The notes below the pieces were generated by a model. It was not told the DNA's origin. It saw only the letters and a program-made list of their open reading frames with translations, and did no database searches. Below, one piece after another: positions 15,724 through 24,126 of a stretch of DNA of 64,000 nt (the stretch's first letter is position 1; the number at the start of each line of letters is the position of its first letter). The DNA lies in NCBI RefSeq assembly GCF_001655685.1, contig NZ_LYVF01000047.1:62001-126000 (forward strand), in the 5' to 3' direction. The DNA comes from Desulfotomaculum copahuensis. Its GTDB lineage: Bacteria; Bacillota; Desulfotomaculia; Desulfotomaculales; Desulfovirgulaceae. Made by a program: the position numbers and the translations under genes.

Positions 15724-18700
15724 TCAGACGGAAAGGTTTCCGCGTAAAGCCGGTATTTTCCCCGTCCCGGTTCCGTCCAGCATCTTTTTTTCCGGTAAAA
15801 TACCGTAAACGGTATTCCGATCGCCGCCGGCTGCTTTGTCCCCGCCCGGTTGGATAGAGTTCAGCAAACCGGTGAGCGCCCGGTCCAAAAGCGTACTGAG
15901 CCCCACTCCCAGGCCGACTGCACTGAGATCGGCCGGTCCCAGCGGCCTGGTTTTAAAAATGGTGCGCAAAGAGGGCAGGTAGACGGCGCCGGCCAGCAGG
16001 GCGGCGGAAAGTGAAACAGCGCCGGTTAGATACTTGTTCCTGGCCCGCTCACCGTTCACATGGTAATCCCAGCGGCAGTCCAGGGCGTGCAGCAACTGGC
16101 TTAAAGTAAGGGTAGCCAGGGTGACGGTGCGGGCCAGGGGCAGGTTACCGCGGCCCAGTCCCCACAGGTAGCCGGCCATGCCCGAAACGCCGATGGCAAT
16201 GCCCCGCGAGACGATCTTGTGCGTGTATTCACGGTCAAAAAACTTGTCCCGCGGTGAACGCGGCTTCTGCTCCATCACGTTGGGCGCCGGGTTGTCCAGG
16301 CCAAGGGCGATGGCCGGAAAGCCATCCCCCAACAGGTTCAAAAACAGCAGCTGAATGGGCAGCAGTGCGAGAGGCAGGCCGGAAACGACTGTCAGGAACA
16401 TCAGCACCACTTCCCCCGCGTTGGTGGCCAGCAGGTAGCGCACCGACTTGCGGATGTTGTCATATATGCCCCGTCCCTGTTCGATGGCCGTGACCAGAGT
16501 GGCGAAGTTATCGTCGGTAATGACTATGGTTGATGCCTTGCGTGTTACATCGGTACCGGAAAGTCCCATCGCCACCCCGATATCGGCGCTCTTTACCGCC
16601 GGGGCGTCATTGGCCCCGTCACCGATCATGGCCACCACCCCGCCGGGTTCTTTGAATGCCTTGACCAGGCGCATCTTATGCCGGGGCAGTACCCGGGCGA
16701 AGACGCTGGCGTTCTGCACCACCGTCCTTAACTCGCTTTCAGACATGCGTTCAATTTCCGGACCGGTGATCACTCTGTCCGTGCGGTTCAACTCCAGGAT
16801 GCCCAGCTCTTCGCCGATGGTACGGGCAGTATTGCGGTGGTCGCCGGTGATCATGACCACCCTGATTCCGGCCCGCCGGCAACGGTCTACGGCGTCACGC
16901 ACTTCCAACCGCAGGGGATCGCGCATGCCCACCAGGCCGAGGAAAACAAGATCCTTTTCCTGTGCGGGCAAGTCCGGCGCGGAACGCTTCCCGCCCGGAC
17001 GGGCGGCCATGGCCAGCACACGCAGGGAGAGGCTGGATAAGTGCTCATTCATGGCCATGATTTCCCTTCTCTTTTCTTCAGTTATGAGCAGCGTCCGGCC
17101 ATCAGCGGGGAGCCACCGGCACATGGACAGAATTTTTTCCGGCGCCCCCTTGTAGTACAGGGTTGTATTCCCTCCTTCTCCAGCGCAGCAGACGGCCATG
17201 TAGCCCTGCTCCGAATCAAACGGTATTTCGGACAGGCGGGGAAAAGTGCGTCGCAAAACTTCCGGCAGCAGGCCGGCCTTCATGCCGGCCACCAGCAGCG
17301 CTCCTTCCAGCGGATCACCCAGCACCTTCCAACGGGTATCCGGCTTCCTTTCCCGGACCACCCGGGCATCACTGCACAGGATACCGGCGATTAAAATGTT
17401 TTTCAGCGCTTCTTCCGTTTGCGGGGCGTCCGGGCGGCCCGCTTCCCAGATTTCCCCTTCCGGTGCATAACCGGCGCCGCTTACCTGCCATAGATTTTGC
17501 GGACAGTAAATATATTGTACGGTCAGCTCGTTTTTGGTCAAAGTTCCTGTTTTGTCCGTGCAGATTACCGAGGCGCAACCCAGTGTTTCCACTCCCGGCA
17601 GGTTTCTGACCACGGCATGTTCCCGGGCCAGCCGCCATACACCGGCGGCCAGGGCCACGGTGACGGTGGCCGGCAAACCTTCGGGAATAGCGGCCACGGC
17701 CAGGCTGACTCCGGTTAAAAACATGCTGAACGGAGGATGTCCGCGCAAAATGCCGGCCACCACAACCACCCCGCTTACTGCCAGGCAAGCCTTTAAAACC
17801 GTTTTACCGATAACTTCAAGCTTTTGCTGCAGGGGTGTACCGCCATTGTTCTTTTCAATCAGCAGCCCGGCAATATTGCCCATTTCCGTGTTCATGCCGG
17901 TGGCCACCACTATACCCGTCCCGCGCCCCCTGGTTACTGTGGTGCCCATGAAGGCCATGTTCAGACACTCGTGTACCAGGTCGTGGTTTTTCAAGGCGGC
18001 GGTTTTTTTACCAACCGGGCAGGACTCACCGGTGAGGGAAGACTCCTCCACTTCCAGGCAGTGCGCAGTGCACAGGCGTACGTCCGCCGGTACGATGTCG
18101 CCCTGTTCCAAAAAGATTACGTCTCCAGGGACCAGTCCGGCTGCCGGTACTGCCAGTCTCCGGCTGTTCCGCAGCACCCGGGCGGTGGGAGCGGTCATCT
18201 TTTTCAAGGCGGCCAGGGCATTTTCCGCTTTTTGTTCCTGCAAAAGCCCCAGCAGGGCGTTCATGGCCACTATGGACAGAATGGCCAGGGCATCGCCCGT
18301 TTCCCCGAGGAAGAAACAGATCACCGTCGAGCCCAGCAATGCCTGGACCATAAAGTTGTTCAACTGGTTGTAAACTCTGCGCCATATTCCCGGCGGCCGG
18401 CTTTCAGCCAGCCTGTTCGGGCCGCAAAGGGAAAGGCGTTTTTGTGCTTCCTCTCCGGTCAGTCCCCGGTGCGGGTCGGAGCCTAGTTTCAAAAAAGTTT
18501 CGTTTACGGACAAGGCCGGCCAGCCATTGTTGCAGGACAGTTTCCCGGGCAAGTTCGTTCCATTTTCATTGCCGGTTTTGAGCATTTTGCCATGTCCCGC
18601 CGGGACCGGCGGACTGTTTTCCGTGCCTCTGTCCACGGCGGGGCGGGCGTCGCTTTTCGCCTTTGCGTTTCTGTCCGGCCGGTTGCTGTGTGATCGCCGC

Positions 18701-20631
18701 CGTGCCGGGGAGAGGGCGCTCAAACCGAGGAGCAGGGTGGCCGCACTGTTGTAAAGGGCGGCGGCGGGCGCATTCAGGCGCCGGCAGGCCGCCAGAAAGA
18801 GGCCAAGCCCGGTGGCCCCCCGGTAAAGCGATTGCTTTTGCTCGGCCTTGAAAGAATACTGCCGGGAAAGCTGGAAAAGCAACTTCAATTTACCGGGGCT
18901 GATTTCCGGTATGAGCACTTCCGCTCTTCCGTTAAAGCCAGCGCGGTTCAGCTTGATTCCCACGTCTGCCGCGGAAAGGCAGGCCGCCCCGCGTGCTCCG
19001 GTGCAAATTACCGCCACCACTCTTTTTTGATGCTGCAGGTTGTTAATCAGTCGCACTTTCTCCGCGGTGGAAAGTCCGGCTGCGGAAAACTCCCAGACTC
19101 CCAATCTTTCCGCCAGTGGTTGTAAAACCCCGGGCTCTTCACTGGAAATGATACCGGTCATGGTCACACCCTGTATCCTGAGCAGGTGAATCAGTTCCCG
19201 GGCGTTTTCGCGCATGGTACTGACAATGCCGATGATTCCGGTCAACCTGCCGTTCCGGGTGACGTACAACGGAGTTTGCCGCAAATGAACCAGTTGACGG
19301 ACTAATAACCGGGCACGGACGTCCCGTGCCGCGGGACCGGTAAAAGCGGCGTTTCCGACCGTGGCCGGGATACCGTTCACCCAACCCCGGACGCCGTTTT
19401 GCTGCCGCATGATGATCCCGGCCCGGTAAGGTTTCAATCCATCACGGTCCTCCGGCATCAACACCCCGGCCAGCGGGTGGTTCGCTTCGGTAGTCAGGAC
19501 GGCGGCGGTGAACAGGACACCGTCCGGGTCCGCACCGTCCAGGGGGATGATATCACCCACACGGGATGGCGTGAACAGCGCACCGGTTTCGTTGAATAAC
19601 ACCGTATCCACAGTGGCCAGCTTTTGGAGCGTTTCCGGCCGGTCAAGGTAAATCCCGGCGGCGGATGCCTCCCGGGCGCCGGCGATGAAAGTCATGTCCC
19701 GGAGCATGGCCGCTTGCCCGGGGCAGGCGGCCATGAGCATGGCCAGACTGCGCTGCCAGTCACTGGTAGTTATACCGTTTAAAACAGCCAACCCCAGGTA
19801 GGTGTTGCCCGGTCCCCCCGGTTCATTATCCGTGCTTTCCCATGATCCGGCGCCGGTTGCCCGGCGGGAAAGGGTTTTCTTCAGCGCCGCAGCCGGTGCG
19901 ACGCCGGAAAGCGCCTGCCGCTCATACTCCTTGCGCACATCGGCTTCCTGCAGCAAAGCGGCCTGCTCCATCAGATTGACTGTCAGGGGCGGAACACTTT
20001 CCCGTAACACCGCGGTGGCCAGTCCTGCCGACTTTAACGCCGGATCCGCTATTACCGGGCCGCCGGCTGTAAGTTCCCTCAGGCACCGGCTTAACAGCGG
20101 ATAACCGGAGACCACTGTGAGCAGGGCTGAAGCATAAAATAAGCCGGGGGAAAGTGCCAACCGGGAAGGTCCCAGCACAAAACGCTTCCAGGCGATCAAT
20201 CCGGTCAGACCGGCGGTCAGGTAAGCTTTCAGCCGCCGGTGGCGGTACCATCCGTCGTCCGTCCGGCGACCTCCCGCCGGCAACCGGGGTGATGGCATCA
20301 CTGCCGTGCCCGTGACGGTTGCTTCCGGTGCTGTTGCCTCCGGACGCTTTTCTGCTGATCCAGATGCCGCCTGCAGGGTTTCCCGCCAGCACCCGCCGGT
20401 CAACGCCGCAACGGATGCTTTACTATGTAACCGGTTGTCATAAACGATCAGCAAACGGCCGGTCAGGGGGTTGGCCCGGGCCGCAGTGACTCCTTTCACC
20501 GTATTGAGTCGCCGTTCCAGTTGCCGGGAAAGGTTTTTCGCCCCCTGCAAGCCCGGCATTTCAATGCGCATACGTCCGGGCAGAAAGTGCAACACCCGGC
20601 CGTACTGAAGACCGGCGTCATTCCGGCTCAT
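15724..20631 (-). CDS. Giant cation-transporting P-type ATPase with a degenerate N-terminal ATPase half (CtpI/CtpH-like)
   Basis: About 1,635 residues from the ATG at 20631 (GGGGTGAG upstream; a longer frame upstream lacks support). Residues 1-70 resemble a heavy-metal-associated domain (LHFLPGRMRIEMPGL), followed by membrane helices and a P-type-like segment whose catalytic site is lost: LFNETGAL has Asn347 in place of the phosphorylated Asp, and the TGD and GDGxND motifs read MTGIIS and CTGARGAA. After a polar linker (about 680-750) a complete P2-type pump follows: SLTGES, AAIPEGLPATVT, ICTDKTGTLT (Asp1026), MITGDHRNTA and GDGANDAPAVKSADIG. Overall plan and length match mycobacterial CtpI/CtpH. 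Transported ion unknown; PEGLP in helix M4 is calcium-pump-like. Confidence 0.88.
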   Translation of the reverse strand: MSRNDAGLQYGRVLHFLPGRMRIEMPGLQGAKNLSRQLERRLNTVKGVTAARANPLTGRLLIVYDNRLHSKASVAALTGGCWRETLQAASGSAEKRPEATAPEATVTGTAVMPSPRLPAGGRRTDDGWYRHRRLKAYLTAGLTGLIAWKRFVLGPSRLALSPGLFYASALLTVVSGYPLLSRCLRELTAGGPVIADPALKSAGLATAVLRESVPPLTVNLMEQAALLQEADVRKEYERQALSGVAPAAALKKTLSRRATGAGSWESTDNEPGGPGNTYLGLAVLNGITTSDWQRSLAMLMAACPGQAAMLRDMTFIAGAREASAAGIYLDRPETLQKLATVDTVLFNETGALFTPSRVGDIIPLDGADPDGVLFTAAVLTTEANHPLAGVLMPEDRDGLKPYRAGIIMRQQNGVRGWVNGIPATVGNAAFTGPAARDVRARLLVRQLVHLRQTPLYVTRNGRLTGIIGIVSTMRENARELIHLLRIQGVTMTGIISSEEPGVLQPLAERLGVWEFSAAGLSTAEKVRLINNLQHQKRVVAVICTGARGAACLSAADVGIKLNRAGFNGRAEVLIPEISPGKLKLLFQLSRQYSFKAEQKQSLYRGATGLGLFLAACRRLNAPAAALYNSAATLLLGLSALSPARRRSHSNRPDRNAKAKSDARPAVDRGTENSPPVPAGHGKMLKTGNENGTNLPGKLSCNNGWPALSVNETFLKLGSDPHRGLTGEEAQKRLSLCGPNRLAESRPPGIWRRVYNQLNNFMVQALLGSTVICFFLGETGDALAILSIVAMNALLGLLQEQKAENALAALKKMTAPTARVLRNSRRLAVPAAGLVPGDVIFLEQGDIVPADVRLCTAHCLEVEESSLTGESCPVGKKTAALKNHDLVHECLNMAFMGTTVTRGRGTGIVVATGMNTEMGNIAGLLIEKNNGGTPLQQKLEVIGKTVLKACLAVSGVVVVAGILRGHPPFSMFLTGVSLAVAAIPEGLPATVTVALAAGVWRLAREHAVVRNLPGVETLGCASVICTDKTGTLTKNELTVQYIYCPQNLWQVSGAGYAPEGEIWEAGRPDAPQTEEALKNILIAGILCSDARVVRERKPDTRWKVLGDPLEGALLVAGMKAGLLPEVLRRTFPRLSEIPFDSEQGYMAVCCAGEGGNTTLYYKGAPEKILSMCRWLPADGRTLLITEEKRREIMAMNEHLSSLSLRVLAMAARPGGKRSAPDLPAQEKDLVFLGLVGMRDPLRLEVRDAVDRCRRAGIRVVMITGDHRNTARTIGEELGILELNRTDRVITGPEIERMSESELRTVVQNASVFARVLPRHKMRLVKAFKEPGGVVAMIGDGANDAPAVKSADIGVAMGLSGTDVTRKASTIVITDDNFATLVTAIEQGRGIYDNIRKSVRYLLATNAGEVVLMFLTVVSGLPLALLPIQLLFLNLLGDGFPAIALGLDNPAPNVMEQKPRSPRDKFFDREYTHKIVSRGIAIGVSGMAGYLWGLGRGNLPLARTVTLATLTLSQLLHALDCRWDYHVNGERARNKYLTGAVSLSAALLAGAVYLPSLRTIFKTRPLGPADLSAVGLGVGLSTLLDRALTGLLNSIQPGGDKAAGGDRNTVYGILPEKKMLDGTGTGKIPALRGNLSV

Positions 20632-20707
20632 GTCGCTCACCCCCGTCAACCACTTAATCAAAACGCTGCCCTTTTTAAGGGCAGCTTGCATGAACCTTAT
20701 AAAAAAA

Positions 20708-21157
20708 CTAACTTTCTGGTACCGGTGTTCCCCCGCCGGGCTGCGCTTCCTCCGCGGGGGCCGGTGTTTCTTCCTGGTTTTCCTTTTTATATTCCCTGGC
20801 CTCGGCCACCAGGTTGTCCCATTTTTGCTTTGCCGCACCGGTGACTGCCTTTACCTTGTCCACCGCATCCAGGCCGCTACCCACTGCGGCAATGCCGGCG
20901 CTGTGCATTTTGGATTTTATGTTTGCGTTCCGGGATTCTTGTTGCGCCCTGGCTTCGGTTACCACCCCGTTCCAGCTCTCACTCGCTTTTTCACTGCATG
21001 ATCTGGCAGCATCCGTCAGGGACAGGGCCGCCTTGGTGGTTTGCACCGCCACCGTGCGCAGTCCTTTGCGGATTCCCGGACTGATCAATATTCCGGCCGC
21101 CAGACCGGTCAGGAGCAATGTCCATGGAGAAGTCCGGGTCAAAAGCCGGTTTAACAT
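20708..21157 (-). CDS. Small helical membrane-anchored protein upstream of the P-type ATPase
   Basis: 149 residues with a GGGGGTGA ribosome site, 76 bases ahead of the ATPase on the same strand. One hydrophobic helix near residues 13-28 (WTLLLTGLAAGILIS) is followed by long charged helices with coiled-coil character (SESWNGVVTEARAQQES, KQKWDNLVAEAREYKKE) and a Pro/Glu-rich tail. It resembles small YtxH-like anchored proteins in composition but I cannot assign a family. Its position under the same promoter (21191-21219) suggests an accessory or regulatory subunit of the pump. Confidence 0.75.
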   Translation of the reverse strand: MLNRLLTRTSPWTLLLTGLAAGILISPGIRKGLRTVAVQTTKAALSLTDAARSCSEKASESWNGVVTEARAQQESRNANIKSKMHSAGIAAVGSGLDAVDKVKAVTGAAKQKWDNLVAEAREYKKENQEETPAPAEEAQPGGGTPVPES

Positions 21158-21190
21158 TTTTTCACCCCCTGTAAAAAATTTGTTGACTTA

Positions 21191-21219
21191 ATGGTAACAT
21201 CATCCAAGACCGTTGTCAA
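21191..21219 (-). promoter_or_regulatory. Sigma-A-type promoter for the P-ATPase operon
   Basis: On the minus strand TTGACA (21219-21214), 17-base spacer, TACCAT (21196-21191), about 35 bases before the small membrane-protein start. Confidence 0.7.
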
Positions 21220-21231
21220 TGAATCTTAACA

Positions 21232-21258
21232 ATAAATTAATATAGAATTAATATTTTT
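21232..21258. promoter_or_regulatory. AT-rich operator-like motif between divergent promoters
   Basis: ATAAATTAATATAGAATTAA then TATTTTT lies between the two divergent -35 elements and matches 14822-14849. A binding site for a shared regulator is possible. Confidence 0.4.
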
Positions 21259-21294
21259 AGTACGGACCTTGCTAGTGTAATTTTACCGGGAATA

Positions 21295-21323
21295 TTGACG
21301 ATTCTTGTGATTGATGATACAAT
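21295..21323 (+). promoter_or_regulatory. Sigma-A-type promoter for the divergent gene pair
   Basis: TTGACG, 17-base spacer, TACAAT; 33 bases before the ATG at 21357. Confidence 0.8.
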
Positions 21324-21356
21324 ACTACAAATTTCCAATCATTCGAGGTGACAATC

Positions 21357-21953
21357 ATGAGCAGGGAGGCAGGCGGTGTTTATAACTGGTATTTAATCGA
21401 CCAGTTAACCGAAGAGCTTCTCAACGAACTTGATGAGCGCGCGGACAGGCGATACGCCGGCAGGGGACGTTACCCGGCACGCGATCTGGGCCGGTTGCGG
21501 CGGGAGGTTTATCAGGAGTTAAATGCCCTGCGGGCACTGGAAAACCGTTTGCGGCGTTCCAGGGTCAGTCCGGGCGCCCGGGCAGTTCTCGCCGGGTTGC
21601 TGGAGGAAAGCGCCGGACGGGGACAGACCATGGATGAGCTTTACCGGATGCTGCCCCGGCCGGCTCTCGGCGACCGGTTGGCCGGTCTGCTGCAGCCGCG
21701 CTACGGCATGTATTTATTGCTGGCGCTGCTGATTATTCTGGCCGTGCCGTCCACGCGCGAAGCGGTGAAGCCGGTGCTGAAAAAAGTGATCGCGGAAGTG
21801 AGTGATCTGGGTGAACAGTTACAGGGGATTTTATCCAAACTGAAGGAAGGCATTGAGGATGTGGTGGCCGAAGCGCGGTTCGAAAAGCTGAAAGAGGAAA
21901 TGGAGCAGGCCGCAAGCGGGAAAACGCCGGAAAGTGAACCGGAAAACGGATAG
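21357..21953 (+). CDS. Unrecognised single-pass membrane protein divergent from the P-type ATPase
   Basis: 198 residues from ATG 21357 (GAGGTGAC four bases upstream). The N-terminal half is highly charged and helical (LIDQLTEELLNELDERADRR, LRREVYQELNALRALENRLR); one membrane helix lies near 120-136 (YGMYLLLALLIILAVPS); the C-terminal part is amphipathic (VKPVLKKVIAEVSDLGEQLQ) with an acidic tail. No signal peptide. It shares the charged-helix-plus-anchor style with the protein at 20708-21157 and is controlled from the same intergenic region. Function unknown. Confidence 0.75.
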   Translation: MSREAGGVYNWYLIDQLTEELLNELDERADRRYAGRGRYPARDLGRLRREVYQELNALRALENRLRRSRVSPGARAVLAGLLEESAGRGQTMDELYRMLPRPALGDRLAGLLQPRYGMYLLLALLIILAVPSTREAVKPVLKKVIAEVSDLGEQLQGILSKLKEGIEDVVAEARFEKLKEEMEQAASGKTPESEPENG

Positions 21954-21973
21954 CCGGAGGTGCATGACCGATT

Positions 21974-22207
21974 TTGGAACAACTGGAACAGGCCAGAATC
22001 AAACTGGAGGAGGCATCCCGGCTGGTGCGTGAAGCGGCGGACTTGAGTCTTACGGCGATGCTGCAGGATACCCGGCACAAAGCACCGGTTGCCCGCTTGT
22101 GGGAGGCCTTTTTGGGCGACTTTTTATATTATGTCCGGTTGAAAGGCAGGCAAAACAGGTGCAATCTCTTCTCCCTGATCTCATTTGCCCGCATCTGGCA
22201 CCGCTGA
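21974..22207 (+). CDS. Small hypothetical protein downstream of 21357 gene
   Basis: 77 residues from a TTG at 21974; GGAGGTG lies 11 bases upstream, a little far. The first 50 residues are a charged helix (LEQARIKLEEASRLVREAAD), fitting the neighbouring protein's helical style; the last 20 are basic. An ATG at 21964 gives only a 22-codon frame. Plausible but weakly supported gene. Confidence 0.5.
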   Translation: MEQLEQARIKLEEASRLVREAADLSLTAMLQDTRHKAPVARLWEAFLGDFLYYVRLKGRQNRCNLFSLISFARIWHR

Positions 22208-22253
22208 ACCCGGACCGGCAATCTGTTCAGTACTCTGACGGGGCCAGTTTGGA

Positions 22254-22820
22254 TTAAGCTTCAAAACCGCCCCCCCAGCGCTGTACAAGCGTGTTTGCGA
22301 TGCCCAGCAAATCCAGCACCCGCCCGGCGGTCTGGTCCACCAGGTCCTGGATGCTTTGCGGCCGCTGGTAAAATGACGGCACCGGCGGTGCAATAATCAC
22401 CCCCAGGCGGGCCAACCGGAGCATGTTTTCCAGGTGAATGGCGCTCAACGGGGATTCCCTGGGCATAAGCACCAGGGGGCGTTTTTCCTTGATCGTGACA
22501 TCGGCGGCGCGTGCCACCAGATTGTCGGCATAACCGTTGGCAATGGCGGATAAGGTTTTCATGCTGCAGGGAGCGACGATCATGCCCTGGTGAATAAAGG
22601 ATCCGCTGGCCACCGGGGCGGATAGATCCCGGTCCGGATAAAAATAATCAGCCAGTTCAACCACCTGCTCCAACGGGCCGGTGGTTTCCATTTGCAGGGT
22701 TTTTTCCGCCCAGGAACTCAGAATCAGATGGGTTTCCACATTCAAACGGCGCAGCGCCTGCAACAGGGTCAGGCCGTAAACGGCCCCGGAAGCGCCGCAC
22801 ATGGCCAGAACAATGCGCAT
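22254..22820 (-). CDS. ubiX: Flavin prenyltransferase UbiX
   Basis: 188 residues from ATG 22820 with GGGAGG upstream. Family motifs: CGASGAVYGLTLLQAL at the N-terminus, PVASGSFIHQGMIVAPCSMK near 90-110 and PLVLMPRESPLSAIHLENM near 130-150. UbiX attaches a dimethylallyl group to FMN, making the prenylated flavin used by UbiD-type decarboxylases. No ubiD is in the window. Transcribed alone, divergent from the lipoprotein gene. Confidence 0.93.
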   Translation of the reverse strand: MRIVLAMCGASGAVYGLTLLQALRRLNVETHLILSSWAEKTLQMETTGPLEQVVELADYFYPDRDLSAPVASGSFIHQGMIVAPCSMKTLSAIANGYADNLVARAADVTIKEKRPLVLMPRESPLSAIHLENMLRLARLGVIIAPPVPSFYQRPQSIQDLVDQTAGRVLDLLGIANTLVQRWGGGFEA

Positions 22821-22953
22821 GGGAAAAGCCTCCCAAAGTAATGAAATCAATGACACCGACATTATACCATGCCGTGAATTGTTTATAAACGCATAGATTG
22901 CAGGGCAATGGCAAATATTATTTGGGAACGCAAAAGGAGGGAGGTGAAAAATC

Positions 22954-23466
22954 GTGCACAAAAGATACGGATGGCTTGCCTGGCTGCTGGTGGCGGGCCT
23001 GTTGATGGCGCTGGCCGCCGGGTGCGCCACGGCCCGTAAGCCGTCACCTCCGGCGTCGCCCAAACCGGCCCCCGCGCCCACTGCTCCGGGACCGACCGTG
23101 GGTACTCAACCGTTGCCGACGACTTCGGCCGGGGCCGCCCAGTTGGCCGGAAAGCTGGCGACAGAGGCTAAAAAGGTGCCGGGGGTTAAATCGGCTACGG
23201 TGATTTTGACCGGCAACACTGCTATAGTGGGACTGGATCTCAAAGCGGGAATAAAAAGCGCCGACATCGCCTCAATTAAAACCGAAACAGCCAGGCGGGT
23301 CAAGGCTGCCGATAAACGGATCCGTTCCGTCCAGGTAACCACCGACCCGAAGATGATCGCCCGGATTCAGGGTGTGGCCGGGGGAATCGCCCGGGGCAAA
23401 CCGCTTTCCAGTTTTAATACGGAAGTGAATACGATTTTAAAAAGCATTACTCCCACCGCCAGGTAA
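22954..23466 (+). CDS. YhcN/YlaJ-type sporulation lipoprotein
   Basis: 170 residues from GTG 22954 (GGGAGGTG upstream). A lipoprotein signal ends in LAAGC with the lipid-modified Cys24; a Pro/Ala/Thr-rich linker (30-60) leads to a YhcN/YlaJ-like domain with ATEAKKVPGVKSATVILTGN, then TAIVGLDLKAG and TDPKMIARIQGVAGGI. Members are spore or mother-cell envelope lipoproteins related to germination and outgrowth; molecular role unknown. Single-gene unit closed by a terminator. Confidence 0.85.
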   Translation: MHKRYGWLAWLLVAGLLMALAAGCATARKPSPPASPKPAPAPTAPGPTVGTQPLPTTSAGAAQLAGKLATEAKKVPGVKSATVILTGNTAIVGLDLKAGIKSADIASIKTETARRVKAADKRIRSVQVTTDPKMIARIQGVAGGIARGKPLSSFNTEVNTILKSITPTAR

Positions 23467-23470
23467 ATGA

Positions 23471-23504
23471 AAAATCCGGGTAGTTTTCCAGCCCGGATTT
23501 TTTT
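23471..23504 (+). terminator. Rho-independent terminator after the YhcN-like gene
   Basis: Stem AAATCCGGG/CCCGGATTT with an eleven-base loop and a run of seven Ts. Confidence 0.85.
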
Positions 23505-23635
23505 ACTTCTTTAGCTGCTTGTTTGGCAAAACATTGACCGGCCGCTTGGTCACTGTATTCCATTAACGGCAAAGATGCCTTGTTTAAAACCGGCGATAGC
23601 GGATATTATTGCTGCTTCGGCCGGTACGCGCCCCG

Positions 23636-24094
23636 TCAATACCATAAAATAATGCCGGCAAAAACCGCTCCCGCCATGACCACCTCATGCTCCACGGATT
23701 TTACCCGGTAGGTGACCAGGGAGAGGCCGCGCATGTCAAAAGCCTCTTCCACCATACCCCGGATGGTTTTTTCCGCCTCCTCCCGGGAGGTGCGGCCGGA
23801 GTACTCCATGATCACCCCGAAACCGCTTTCCGGTATGCCCACCGCCACGGCAGCCGCGATTCGCTCTCCGGGCGTGGCGGACTTGAGCGCTCCGTAAGCC
23901 ACGGGAACCAGTGCGCCGGGGGGCAGGATGACGCGTTCCGCGTACCGGGCGCCGGGAGGCAGGATGCTGCTCACCCGGAGCAGGTTGACATTGCCCGCTC
24001 CGGCTGCCAGCAGCGCCTGGTCAAAGGCGTTTAAAGGAGTGTGGCCTTCCCCGGTTCCTGCGACCAGGGTAAATTTTGTCGGTGTCGGCAGCAA
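23636..24094 (-). CDS. pdaD: Pyruvoyl-dependent arginine decarboxylase
   Basis: 152 residues. Start set at a TTG (GGAGGGG six bases upstream) giving MLPTPTKFTLVAGTGEG, the usual family N-terminus. The self-cleavage site is visible as LLRVSSILPPG: cleavage between Ser42 and Ser43 would leave the pyruvoyl cofactor on the larger chain. Later blocks (GALVPVAYGALKS, GFGVIMEYSG) fit. It makes agmatine from arginine for polyamine synthesis. The CofE-like ligase gene lies 32 bases upstream on the same strand, so the pair is probably an operon. Confidence 0.9.
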   Translation of the reverse strand: MLPTPTKFTLVAGTGEGHTPLNAFDQALLAAGAGNVNLLRVSSILPPGARYAERVILPPGALVPVAYGALKSATPGERIAAAVAVGIPESGFGVIMEYSGRTSREEAEKTIRGMVEEAFDMRGLSLVTYRVKSVEHEVVMAGAVFAGIILWY

Positions 24095-24126
24095 ACTTTT
24101 CCCCTCCAAGTATTTTATTTTGCTGA

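Noticed and set aside
20632-20838. Extra 69 codons in frame upstream of the P-type ATPase start
   Set aside because: The well-placed ribosome site and the HMA-like domain start favour the ATG at 20631; the extension is basic, low complexity and partly overlaps the spacer to the upstream gene.
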